DNA of 64,000 bases from Clostridium formicaceticum (GTDB lineage: Bacteria; Bacillota; Clostridia; Peptostreptococcales; Natronincolaceae), in the NCBI RefSeq assembly GCF_001854185.1, contig NZ_CP017603.1:4402001-4466000 (forward strand), written 5' to 3'. Made by a program: the position numbers and the translations under genes. Positions within the stretch are counted from its first letter, which is position 1, and each line of letters starts with the position of its first letter. The notes under the pieces are model-generated. The model was given only the letters and a program-made list of their open reading frames with translations, was not told where the DNA came from and searched no databases. Positions 26,790 to 35,149 of the stretch are shown here, piece by piece.

Positions 26790-27740
26790 CTAGACAATCC
26801 TTATACAAAAATGCGGACAGGCAACTGCACAGTACCCACACTGAACACATTTAGACAAATCTATGCAGGCCTTTTCTGATTCATTAAAATAAATGGCATC
26901 ACTATGACAGGCTTCTATGCATTTGCCGCAGCTAGCGCACATGTGCTGAGGAATCCTAGGATTTTTCTTGCTTTTTATGCTAATAATTCCTTCCAAATCT
27001 CTTTCTCCATTGAAATATTTTACATTATACAAAACCTCTTCCTTACTTACCATTCCTATAGAAATAGAAGCTACACCCTCTATAGACCTACTAAAATCCA
27101 CACTACTGCTGTATTCATCTATGAGTGTCCCCCCACCTAAAACCTTCATAAGATATATTCCTTTACCATTCTGAGTACATAACGCTATGGCTTTTCGCAT
27201 TTCTTCCACTGATCCACCTATAATACCACGGCCGGCTTTATTTATAATTGGAAAAACTACATCAATTTCCCTTCTAACAGCAGCGGCCTCTACTACTTTG
27301 ACATTATGGGTTGATATACCTATGGCCTTTATAATTCCCTTAGCTTTATAATCAAGTAAACACTGTAAAGCCCCCTTACGCACCTCAAATACATCAGCCT
27401 CTGCCTTCGCTGCATGGAGATGAAAAATGTCAATATCCTCCAAACCCATGGCTTCTAAAGACTCTAGTATAGCTTCTTCCATTTCTTCATATGTAAGCGC
27501 TGTGGATTTTGAAGCTATAACAGGACGAGTGCTTACTTTATCTAAGGCTAGCTTTATATGGGAATAAGTCTTATACATTTGGGCTGTATCTAAAAAATTA
27601 ATTCCACTTTTAATAGCATAGGCTATCATCTCTGCTGACTCTTCTGGGGGAAGGTTTTTCTGCAATGGGCCTGCTGGCAGCACCCCAAAGCATAATTCTG
27701 ACACCTCTATCCCTGTATTTCCTAACATACGTTTTTCCAT
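26790..27740 (-). CDS. Aldo/keto reductase with C-terminal 2[4Fe-4S] ferredoxin domain
   Basis: 316 residues. AKR barrel: LGNTGIEVSELCFG, NFLDTAQMYKTYSH (catalytic Asp and Tyr), HLHAAKA, GIIKAIGISTHN, YLMKVLGGGTL. From about 270 a bacterial ferredoxin domain: CASCGKCIEACHSDAI and CVQCGYCAVACPHFCIRI, two complete CxxCxxCxxxC motifs. Smaller than the AKR at 14000 and with a proper ferredoxin tail rather than the dicluster type. AAGGAGG precedes the ATG. Likely a ferredoxin-linked oxidoreductase; substrate unknown. Confidence 0.88.
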   Translation of the reverse strand: MEKRMLGNTGIEVSELCFGVLPAGPLQKNLPPEESAEMIAYAIKSGINFLDTAQMYKTYSHIKLALDKVSTRPVIASKSTALTYEEMEEAILESLEAMGLEDIDIFHLHAAKAEADVFEVRKGALQCLLDYKAKGIIKAIGISTHNVKVVEAAAVRREIDVVFPIINKAGRGIIGGSVEEMRKAIALCTQNGKGIYLMKVLGGGTLIDEYSSSVDFSRSIEGVASISIGMVSKEEVLYNVKYFNGERDLEGIISIKSKKNPRIPQHMCASCGKCIEACHSDAIYFNESEKACIDLSKCVQCGYCAVACPHFCIRIV

Positions 27741-28022
27741 ATAATAGATTCCTCCTTGCTATATACATGCATAGGTAAAATAGTCACACGCTTTATCCTA
27801 TTTTCTATTTAATATTTATGTCCATGTATTAGACATATTTTTTTCTAACAAATTAAGCAAAATATAGGCAATCTCATAAAAGCTATTGCCTTCCATACTT
27901 GTTTACACATATATATTATATCATACATCTATGATAACACTATGACCTATCATACTTCCATATAAGCCAAAACTCTAGATGCTTAATAATACACTATGAA
28001 GATATATTCTAACAAAACTTCC

Positions 28023-28090
28023 GTGAACTCGTTCCAGCAAGCTGAAACATCGGGGGAATCAGGTGGAGAATCTACTCTACCCGATTTAAA
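28023..28090. repeat. IS200/IS605-like end relic, copy 3
   Basis: GTGAACTCGTT, then a degenerate AGC-AAGCT hairpin, ACATCGGG, and AATCAGGTGGAG are shared in reverse orientation with 47881-47963. Inner order differs, so it has been rearranged or belongs to a related subtype. Confidence 0.5.
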
Positions 28091-28121
28091 AATCCCACCT
28101 ACACTAAAAACAAAATCAAGA

Positions 28122-28148
28122 TAAAATATGCCCCCTAGAAAAGGGGGC
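28122..28148 (-). terminator. Intrinsic terminator of the gcvT-glyA fusion gene
   Basis: GCCCCCT and AGGGGGC arms (28130-28148) form a tight GC-rich hairpin followed on the minus strand by ATATTTTAT, 29 bases past the stop. Confidence 0.8.
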
Positions 28149-28176
28149 TATAGAAATAGATGTTAGTAAATTGTAT

Positions 28177-30825
28177 TTACAGATGAATACCTTTAGCTAG
28201 TTTATTCAAGCCCTCAACGATCTCCTCATCTGTAAAGCAATACTTCATGCTGGTGAAATTACTTCTTAGTTTTTTTACATCTTCCCTAACATTTTTATTT
28301 CTTAAAACAACATCAGCTATAATTTCCGCTAACTGTTCAAATTCCTTCTTATCGAAACCAAATCTCACCATCTCAGAAACTCCAATACGTAAGGCTCCTG
28401 ATGCAGTAAAGCCTTCTTCCTCTGGCGTTGCCTGATAGTTTACAATAATATTGTTGTCTTCTAATCTGTTGGCTACCTCAGGGCCTGTACCGTAACCTAC
28501 ATTGACCATCACCTGATGGGTCTCAGTATAAGATATCGCAGGGTCTCCTACTACCTCTAAACCGGCTTCCTTCAAGGCTTTTGCAAAATGTTTTGCATTT
28601 TCAATAATATTTTTTTGATACGCATCCTTGAAATAATTCATCTCGTAAGCCGCCATCAAAAGTCCCAGCATGGTTCCCAAATGATGATTGCTGACACTTC
28701 CAGGGAAAGCTCTTCTTTCAATGGTTTCCCAAAACTCGTATTTAAAGTCTTCTTTTTGATAATTTCCAGCAATAATTCCTCTTTGGGTACCAAAAAACGT
28801 CTTATGGGTAGAACCGGTGACAATTTCAGCTCCCTCAGCAAAGGGATTCTGGAAGTAGTCCCCCGCTAATCCAAGAACATGAGCCATATCGTACATAATC
28901 GTTGTATTAATTTTTTGTTCATCAACAAATTCTCTAATTTCCTTTACTGGCTCTTTATGCAACACCATGCTTTTGCCAAAGATGATTAGCTCCGGCTTAA
29001 ATTTATCAATAACTTTCTTTGTTTCTTCAACATCAATCTTAAAATTATTATCCTTTAATACCGGGAAATTCACTACAGCAGATTTTTCAGTAACAGGGTC
29101 AATGGCAATATAGTCATGCAAAGCACCCATAGGCTGTGCACTTAGATGGCCACCTTTGATAATATGGTTGTTTAAAACATAACCTAATCGGCTTGCCTCC
29201 CTCTTTCGATTCACTCTATTTTTGTAATCCATTAAAGCACTAAAAACCGCTGTATTGGCCATTTGACCACTGATCACCCTTGTCTCAACTTCTGTACAAT
29301 TAAAGTATTTTTTCAATTCCTCCACCAGCAGATGTTCTACTTCATCGATAAATTTTGTACCCTGATAATAGAAAACATCATAGTCATAGAAAGATTTTAT
29401 TTTCTTATGTTCAGCATATCTGAAGGAAGGGTCCATAATAGATAGCAGTCTTACAGCACTGGAGTGGGATTGCTCGGAAGGTATCAAATTAATACATTCC
29501 TCCTGTCGCCACATGTGATTTTCCAAACTTTTCTCGATCAAGTTCAATGCTTTTGTTTTATAGTCTGATGGAGTATCAACTTTATATATTTCTTCAAAAC
29601 CGTGAAGAATAGGCCTTGCAAAAGGTGGTGCATCCCCTCTCAAATGATAAGGAGTTATCGCCGCTTTTGCTTTCTTTCCACGGATCTCAACCTCCACCTC
29701 ATCGTTTACTAAAACATCGCTGTTGACAAGAGCAAGGCCGATGGATCTCATGCCTTTTTCCTCTTTTATGATGGTGTCTAACCCCTGACCCTCTGTCTTA
29801 AAGTAAGGTGCCATCGTACCGCTGGTTACATATCCTACCTCTACCCCATCTTTGTATACTTTACACCCGTTTCTCGCAATTCCCTTACCGATCAAGGCAA
29901 TAGGCTTGATCATCCTTGGCAAATCAGAAATATCTGAGAAATCTCTTTTTATTATTCTCTGTAGGACCTCAAACTGTTTTAGTAGTGCTTTTTTACCAAT
30001 GTAGTCTCCTTTTGCTTCAGAAAAACTAACAGCAAATTTAGCTAATGGTACAGAATAAATAGGAATTTCCTTACCATCAATATCTAAACCTAGTTCATGA
30101 CCATAAAGTGGATAACCAGCTTCCATCCTTAAGGTATCCCTTGCTCCAAGACCAGCAGGTGCCGCACCCTTTTCTATTAAAAGGTTCCAAATGGCAACAG
30201 CCTCCTCAGATTTGACAAACAGTTCGAAACCTATAGGTTCTCCTGTATAGCCTGTTTTAGCAATGCGTACTTCTTTACCATCTAACGCAACAATATTAAG
30301 AGCATTTTTAACAGGTTCCGTCAAATAAGCATCTCCTGAAAGCTCTGCCAAAATATTTTTTGAATCAGGTCCTTGTATAGCAATCATTGCAAGTGCATCA
30401 GATTGATTGGTGATTTGGGCATCAAAGGTTTTGATAACTTCTGTCAAATGTGCCCAATCCTTCTCAGCATTGGCCGCATTCACCACCAACAAATATTGAT
30501 CCTCATAAAAGCGGTACAGATAAGCATCGTCCAGAGCACCACCATTTTCATTAGGGATTATAGTATATTGAGCCTGATTCAAATCTAGCGCTAGAACATT
30601 GCTGGTTAAAACATGCTGTAAAAACTTCACTGCTTCTTTTCCAGTGATCACAAATCTTGCCATGTGGGAAATATCAAAAATCCCTGCTTTTTGTCGTGTA
30701 TAAAGATGCTCCTCACTAATACCTGCTGGATAATTAACAGGCATTTCCCATCCACCAAAGTCCACCATATTCGCCTTTAATCTTAAATGTTCATGAAAAA
30801 GTACTGTTCTTTTTAAAGTCTCCAT
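28177..30825 (-). CDS. Fused aminomethyltransferase (GcvT) and serine hydroxymethyltransferase (SHMT)
   Basis: 882 residues in one frame. Residues 1 to about 400 are glycine-cleavage T-protein: LKRTVLFHEHL, MVDFGGWEMPVNYP, GIFDISHMARF, NENGGALDDAYLYRF, KTGYTGEPIGFELFV, GLGARDTLRMEAGYPLYGHEL. Residues about 425-882 are an SHMT-type PLP enzyme: LIPSEQSHSSAVRLL, VISGQMANTAVFSAL, GGHLSAQPMGALHDY, YDMAHVLGLAG and the PLP lysine K675 in TGSTHKTFFGTQRG. The SHMT part is divergent from standard GlyA (PSEQSHSS for the usual ASENxxS block). Linking the two would hand methylene-tetrahydrofolate from glycine cleavage straight to serine formation or the reverse. It is controlled by a tandem glycine riboswitch. 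AAGGAGG precedes the ATG. Confidence 0.93.
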   Translation of the reverse strand: METLKRTVLFHEHLRLKANMVDFGGWEMPVNYPAGISEEHLYTRQKAGIFDISHMARFVITGKEAVKFLQHVLTSNVLALDLNQAQYTIIPNENGGALDDAYLYRFYEDQYLLVVNAANAEKDWAHLTEVIKTFDAQITNQSDALAMIAIQGPDSKNILAELSGDAYLTEPVKNALNIVALDGKEVRIAKTGYTGEPIGFELFVKSEEAVAIWNLLIEKGAAPAGLGARDTLRMEAGYPLYGHELGLDIDGKEIPIYSVPLAKFAVSFSEAKGDYIGKKALLKQFEVLQRIIKRDFSDISDLPRMIKPIALIGKGIARNGCKVYKDGVEVGYVTSGTMAPYFKTEGQGLDTIIKEEKGMRSIGLALVNSDVLVNDEVEVEIRGKKAKAAITPYHLRGDAPPFARPILHGFEEIYKVDTPSDYKTKALNLIEKSLENHMWRQEECINLIPSEQSHSSAVRLLSIMDPSFRYAEHKKIKSFYDYDVFYYQGTKFIDEVEHLLVEELKKYFNCTEVETRVISGQMANTAVFSALMDYKNRVNRKREASRLGYVLNNHIIKGGHLSAQPMGALHDYIAIDPVTEKSAVVNFPVLKDNNFKIDVEETKKVIDKFKPELIIFGKSMVLHKEPVKEIREFVDEQKINTTIMYDMAHVLGLAGDYFQNPFAEGAEIVTGSTHKTFFGTQRGIIAGNYQKEDFKYEFWETIERRAFPGSVSNHHLGTMLGLLMAAYEMNYFKDAYQKNIIENAKHFAKALKEAGLEVVGDPAISYTETHQVMVNVGYGTGPEVANRLEDNNIIVNYQATPEEEGFTASGALRIGVSEMVRFGFDKKEFEQLAEIIADVVLRNKNVREDVKKLRSNFTSMKYCFTDEEIVEGLNKLAKGIHL

Positions 30826-30886
30826 AAGTTCCTCCTTATATTTTCCATTTTTTTAAGGCTGTCATTATAATATTGGTTTTCTTTCT

Positions 30887-30947
30887 GCTTTGCATTCTTT
30901 TTATTTATAAAAAAAAGAATGCAAAGCTAATAAAAGCCTCGCATTCT
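30887..30947 (-). terminator. Expression platform of the glycine riboswitch (terminator / alternative stem)
   Basis: Minus strand: AGAATGC...GCATTCT (30916-30947) closes a hairpin followed by eight T, a good terminator. The same 3' arm can instead pair downstream: 30887-30902 is the perfect complement of 30912-30927. The two structures are mutually exclusive, as needed for a switch. Confidence 0.75.
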
Positions 30948-30949
30948 CT

Positions 30950-31150
30950 GTTTGTTTACCTGAGAGTATCGCTATATTGAATACAACTTTCTCCTTCGGC
31001 GCCTATTTATAGGACTTTTCAGAGGTCCATCCAACAACGATACTTTTGCCTGAGAGTTTCTATGAAGTTTCGGCAGTCTTCATATTGCTCCTTCGGCTAT
31101 CAAAATGAATGATCAATACATGGATTCACTTGATATCTCCCGTTGCCATC
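30950..31150 (-). ncRNA. Tandem glycine riboswitch
   Basis: Read on the minus strand, two aptamers follow one another. The first (about 31150-31045) has GGAGAT, GCCGAAGGAGCAA and AAACTCTCAGGCAAAAG. The second (about 31040-30955) has GACCTCTGAAAAG, GCGCCGAAGGAGAAA and ACTCTCAGGTAAA. These are the conserved cores of the gcvT RNA motif. It lies directly upstream of the GcvT-SHMT gene. In known cases glycine binding turns expression on. Confidence 0.95.
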
Positions 31151-31200
31151 ATCTGGTCTAATATTTAATTAAATAGAAATAGTTCGAATTATCTAATAAA

Positions 31201-31229
31201 ATTATATCACAGCTAAAATAATAAAACAA
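31201..31229 (-). promoter_or_regulatory. Promoter of the riboswitch transcript
   Basis: Minus strand: TTGTTT (31224-31229), 17 bases, TATAAT (31201-31206) with an extended TGA before it (TGATATAAT). Positioned about 50 bases before the first aptamer. Confidence 0.7.
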
Positions 31230-31270
31230 CAAAATAAATTTTTACATTTTATTACAGATTAGCTATTTTT

Positions 31271-32458
31271 CTATAATTTTTCAACAAATTCTTTACCATA
31301 CTGGCGACATCTTTGTAATGCTTCTGTATCTGGATTCCACATTTCCTTTATCCCATCATCAACTAAAGTAATCTTTGCTTTATCTATTTCCTCTGTAATG
31401 ATTTTAATATTTTCTCCACTCCAACCATGGCATCCAAAGGCACTTGCCTTTTTATTCCTAAATCCTAGTCCTTTAATCATTTCAAGAATTCCCGCTGCTG
31501 AAAATAAAATGCCTTTATTAATGGTTGGAGAGCCTACTAAGAATGCCTTAGATTTAAAGATTTCTGTAATAACATCATTTTTATCAGTTTTAGAGACATT
31601 ATACAATTTGACGGCAACTTTGTCATCAGCAAATTGAATGCCTTCTGCTATTGCTTCCGCCATTCTTCTTGTCCCATCCCACATCGTATCATAAACTATC
31701 GTGATTTGGTTTTCTTGATAGTCCCTTGCCCATTCAAGATATTTATTTACAATCTCAAGTGGATTTTCTCTCCATATCACCCCATGGCTCGGACAAATCA
31801 TAGCAATAGGTAGATTAAAATTTGTTACTTCTTCGATTTTTTTCATTACTAAGGTGCTAAATGGCGTAAGTATATTTGCATAATATTTTATTGCCTCTTG
31901 ATGCAATTCGGCACTATCAACATAATCATTAAACAAAAATTCAGATGCATAGTGCTGACCAAAAGCATCATTGCTAAAAAGTATGTTTTCTCCTGTCATA
32001 TATGTAAACATGCTGTCAGGCCAGTGCAACATTCTTGCTTCTATGAAGATTAATTTGTTTTTTCCTATATCCAAAGTGTCTCCAGTTTTTACTTCAACAA
32101 AATTCCACGATTTATGATAATGCCCCTTTAATGACTTAACACCATTTTTTGTACAATAAATTGGCGTCTCAGGGATTTCTCTCATCAATTCTTCTAAACC
32201 GCCACTGTGATCTACTTCAGCATGATTTGTGACAATATAATCTATGTTTTCTAAGTGAATTTCTTTCTTTAAGTTTTCTATAAACGCTTTACCAAAAGGC
32301 TGCCACACAGTATCTACTAATACATTTTTTTCATCCTTTATCAAGTAAGCGTTATATGATGAACCTCTATGGGTAGAATATTCGTTGCCATGAAACCGCT
32401 TTAGCTCCCAATCAATTTTTCCCACCCATGTAACTTTATCAGTAACTTTATGGCCCAT
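31271..32458 (-). CDS. Flavodiiron protein (FprA family), second copy
   Basis: 395 residues. Di-iron ligands in VTNHAEVDHSGGLEEL, LHWPDSMFTYM, FSNDAFGQHYAS and CPSHGVIWRENP; flavodoxin domain from about 250 (ITIVYDTMWDGTRRMAEAIAEGI, VGSPTINKGI, AFGCHGWSGEN). It has the same architecture as the copy at 18209 but the sequences clearly differ (flavin loop YDTMWDGTRR against YSTMTGNTKA; H-W-P-D after the beta-lactamase helix), so this is an old paralogue rather than a recent duplication. No Crp/Fnr-like palindrome was noticed upstream. Probably O2 or NO reduction with a different regulation. Confidence 0.93.
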   Translation of the reverse strand: MGHKVTDKVTWVGKIDWELKRFHGNEYSTHRGSSYNAYLIKDEKNVLVDTVWQPFGKAFIENLKKEIHLENIDYIVTNHAEVDHSGGLEELMREIPETPIYCTKNGVKSLKGHYHKSWNFVEVKTGDTLDIGKNKLIFIEARMLHWPDSMFTYMTGENILFSNDAFGQHYASEFLFNDYVDSAELHQEAIKYYANILTPFSTLVMKKIEEVTNFNLPIAMICPSHGVIWRENPLEIVNKYLEWARDYQENQITIVYDTMWDGTRRMAEAIAEGIQFADDKVAVKLYNVSKTDKNDVITEIFKSKAFLVGSPTINKGILFSAAGILEMIKGLGFRNKKASAFGCHGWSGENIKIITEEIDKAKITLVDDGIKEMWNPDTEALQRCRQYGKEFVEKL

Positions 32459-32548
32459 ATCCTTGTACCTCCTTAATGAATTTCATTGCCATTTCATCTA
32501 TTTTATGTAGAATTAAAATTTTTACTACTTCGTATTTTTAATTCTTTC

Positions 32549-32674
32549 TCAGCCGCTACTTTGTTCCAATAGGGGTTTTGCTGTAATACTTTTATCCCCT
32601 CTTTGCTTCATCTTTTTTTGCTTTGCTACAAGCTCATCACTACAGCAGACACAACAATTGCCTCTCACACGCCA
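32549..32674 (-). other. Cysteine-rich frame continuing directly after the response-regulator stop
   Basis: After the TAG at 32675-32677 the same frame stays open for 41 codons (32552-32674, stop TGA 32549-32551), encoding WRVRGNCCVCCSDELVAKQK and a basic tail ending PLLEQSSG. A GTG codon at 32666-32668 could start it but has no ribosome site. It may be a relic, a small independent peptide, or a read-through tail. I do not recognise it. Confidence 0.3.
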
Positions 32675-33280
32675 CTATGATTTTCTCCAATAATAAATCG
32701 CCAACTGTGTTCGATCTCTTATCTGTAGCTTTTCCAATATAACTGACACATTGTTCCGCACTGTTCCCTCACTAATAAATAGTTCTTCAGCTATTTCACG
32801 ATTGGAAAGTCCTTGAGCTACTAATTCTACAATATCTTTTTCCCTTGGGGTCAATTTCTTAAGCTCATCTTTTTCGGGTTGTGTCAATCGTCTTAGTACA
32901 TCCGCATCCAGTACAGTACTGCCAGAAAAAAGCGTACGCAACTGCTGCGCCATACTAGAAACCTCTATTGACTTAATCAAGTACCCTTCTGCACCTGCTG
33001 AAATGGCCAGGCGAATATTTTGTTCATCCTGAAAAGTGGTTAACATCATCACACGAACTTCCGGCCAATCCTGCTTAATTTGTCGCGTCGCCTGTATACC
33101 ATTCATAACAGGCATTTGTATATCCATTAATACTACATCTGGCAATGTACTCTGGCATGAAGCAATGGCTTCAGCACCATTATGAGCTGTAGCTATCACC
33201 TCCATATCCTTCTCACGAGAAAGAAGTACCTGAAGACTTTGACATACCAATGGATCATCATCTGCAATCAAGATTTTCAT
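32675..33280 (-). CDS. NarL/LuxR-type response regulator
   Basis: 201 residues. Receiver domain: IADDDPLVCQSL acidic pocket, phosphoacceptor Asp in PDVVLMDIQMPVMNG, MLTTF and the lysine in GYLIKSIE. C-terminal LuxR helix-turn-helix: LTPREKDIVELVAQGLSNREIAEELFISEGTVRNNVSVILEKL. It lies 26 bases after the kinase and should pair with it, most likely controlling the ABC exporter genes upstream in the same operon. Confidence 0.94.
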   Translation of the reverse strand: MKILIADDDPLVCQSLQVLLSREKDMEVIATAHNGAEAIASCQSTLPDVVLMDIQMPVMNGIQATRQIKQDWPEVRVMMLTTFQDEQNIRLAISAGAEGYLIKSIEVSSMAQQLRTLFSGSTVLDADVLRRLTQPEKDELKKLTPREKDIVELVAQGLSNREIAEELFISEGTVRNNVSVILEKLQIRDRTQLAIYYWRKS

Positions 33281-33306
33281 ATAATCAGTCCTCCTTTCCT
33301 ACAAAT

Positions 33307-34422
33307 TTACCACTCAAATACATTAGTAGTATTTTTCTCCATAGGAAGTACACAAATAAGTCGAAATCCATCAGCTGTATCAATCGATATACTGCCTCCC
33401 ACTGCCTTAACCCGCTGTCGAAGATTTCTAAGGCCTATTCCAGTGTCCCGACTATTGGCGACAGTTCCGTCGTTATATATAGACAATCTCACAATATGAG
33501 GATTGACATCTAAACAGACTTCTACCATAGTCGCTTCGGCATGGCGTATGACATTTGTTAAAGCTTCTTTTAAACAAGGTTGAAGAATGCTCCATAAATA
33601 AACCGACACCTTTGATGTGTCACCATAAACTTGAAAATTGATAGGACAGGCTGTAAATCCCTTACAGATTTCTTGTAACGCATCAATTCCCATGGCCTTC
33701 ACTGGTTTCATATTGTGTACTGTCTCTCTTAAGTGAAGGGCACTATTGGAGAGTCTTTGCTGTGCTTGGGAAAACATCTCTTGAGCCGATGGATTATCTT
33801 CCTTCCATAAGTGTTCAAAAGCCTGTAGTGCCAATACAGCGGCAGTTAATTCATGTCCTACATCATCATGCAATTCTTGGGCAATCCGATTCCGTTCAGA
33901 TAACTCCGCCATACGAGCGGCTTGTATATTGGCCAATAGCAGCTCTCCCTTAAAACTTTCTAATGCATAGCGTTCACGGCGTTCACGATCAGCTTCTTGA
34001 CGATATACATTGGTTTCTGTTGCCCAACCACGAATGAGCCACCCAACAAAGACAGCTTGCATAAAGGCCCCAAAGAGTGGTATGGATATATATTCATAAA
34101 CAATCACCCAAGCAAATCCTGGTAAAGCCAACCACGCTTGTCCCTTAATCATAGCCTCAAAGATGGGTAAAACCAGTCCAAAGAATGCTTGAGGCCAATA
34201 TGGCATTATAATAAAACATGCCGCTTGGTCAATAATTACCGTCCACCCTGGCAAATCAAAGCGCCAACGGGTCAATGCCATAATTAGTAAAAACAGCAGA
34301 AGGACTACCCCTACCTCAGTGCCGTCGCTTCCTAGCCACAACAAACTCAGTAGAGATAATCCAAAAACTCGTCCAAGAATTATGCCGACTTTAGCAGTAT
34401 ATATTTCCTGCTTACTGATCAT
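33307..34422 (-). CDS. Histidine kinase, HPK7/DesK-NarX type
   Basis: ATG at 34422 is preferred to GTG at 34434, which overlaps the AAGGTG ribosome site. 371 residues. About four or five membrane helices in the first 130 residues, no large sensor domain, then a short coiled linker and RNRIAQELHDDVGHELTAAVLAL (phosphoacceptor His). ATPase part: LKEALTNVIRHAEAT (N box) and DTGIGLRNLRQRVKAVGGSI (G box). Intramembrane-sensing kinases of this sort are often paired with ABC exporters, as here. Confidence 0.92.
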   Translation of the reverse strand: MISKQEIYTAKVGIILGRVFGLSLLSLLWLGSDGTEVGVVLLLFLLIMALTRWRFDLPGWTVIIDQAACFIIMPYWPQAFFGLVLPIFEAMIKGQAWLALPGFAWVIVYEYISIPLFGAFMQAVFVGWLIRGWATETNVYRQEADRERRERYALESFKGELLLANIQAARMAELSERNRIAQELHDDVGHELTAAVLALQAFEHLWKEDNPSAQEMFSQAQQRLSNSALHLRETVHNMKPVKAMGIDALQEICKGFTACPINFQVYGDTSKVSVYLWSILQPCLKEALTNVIRHAEATMVEVCLDVNPHIVRLSIYNDGTVANSRDTGIGLRNLRQRVKAVGGSISIDTADGFRLICVLPMEKNTTNVFEW

Positions 34423-34462
34423 GCTCAAACACACCTTTTTAATAAACAGTATTTTCCCTTCA

Positions 34463-35149
34463 TCATGCTATCTTTCTTCTACTTCCCAATAGTAAAAATA
34501 CTATGCTAAACATAAACATCATGACCAAGGGAAGTACTAACTCAAGAATTGAAGCGCCAAATGAAATAAGCACTATGCCTTCAGCAAACCAATAAGTGGG
34601 CAACAACAAAGCCCCACGCTGTAAAGGTATTGGCATAATTTCAACAGGCCACATGATTCCCCCCAACATAGACATCAGCACAATAACACCAGTCAAAACA
34701 CTAAAGGCTGCCTCTTTACTACGGAATAAAGCATACCAAGCCAAGGAAAAACCAATGGCAGTCATGGAAAAGAAGGCATAGATGATAAACAATAAGATAG
34801 GGGAAATCAGTGCTTCTCCATGTAGGATTACTCCAGCTATGATAAACACTAGGTTTAACCCCATCAGGATCAATGAATAGGCTAATAAATTTTGCCATAA
34901 ATATTGAAAGTGAGTGATGGGTGACACGCCAATTCGCAGCAATGTCTTATTGGTACGATCCTCCATAAGAATACTTGCTAACTTAGCAGCAACAAACAAT
35001 AGTATGATACCATAATATTGAAACCCCAAAGGGATGGGAAGCCATTCTCCCGCAGGTAAAAAAACAGAAGCTATTGGTAGTAGACATAAAAATAGAACAT
35101 CAGAAAATTTGCGAAAAAAACGTTTAAATACAAAGTAAAATATGGTCAT
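34463..35149 (-). CDS. ABC-2 type permease (second)
   Basis: 228 residues with six hydrophobic segments (DVLFLCLLPIASVFLP, YYGIILLFVAAKLAS, YSLILMGLNLVFIIAGVIL, ISPILLFIIYAFFSMTAIGF, FSVLTGVIVLMSMLGGIMW, LELVLPLVMMFMFSIVFLLL). MEDRTNKTLLRIGVSPI between helices 2 and 3 is the coupling motif of ABC-2 exporters. Overlaps the preceding permease gene by 4 bases. Confidence 0.85.
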   Translation of the reverse strand: MTIFYFVFKRFFRKFSDVLFLCLLPIASVFLPAGEWLPIPLGFQYYGIILLFVAAKLASILMEDRTNKTLLRIGVSPITHFQYLWQNLLAYSLILMGLNLVFIIAGVILHGEALISPILLFIIYAFFSMTAIGFSLAWYALFRSKEAAFSVLTGVIVLMSMLGGIMWPVEIMPIPLQRGALLLPTYWFAEGIVLISFGASILELVLPLVMMFMFSIVFLLLGSRRKIA

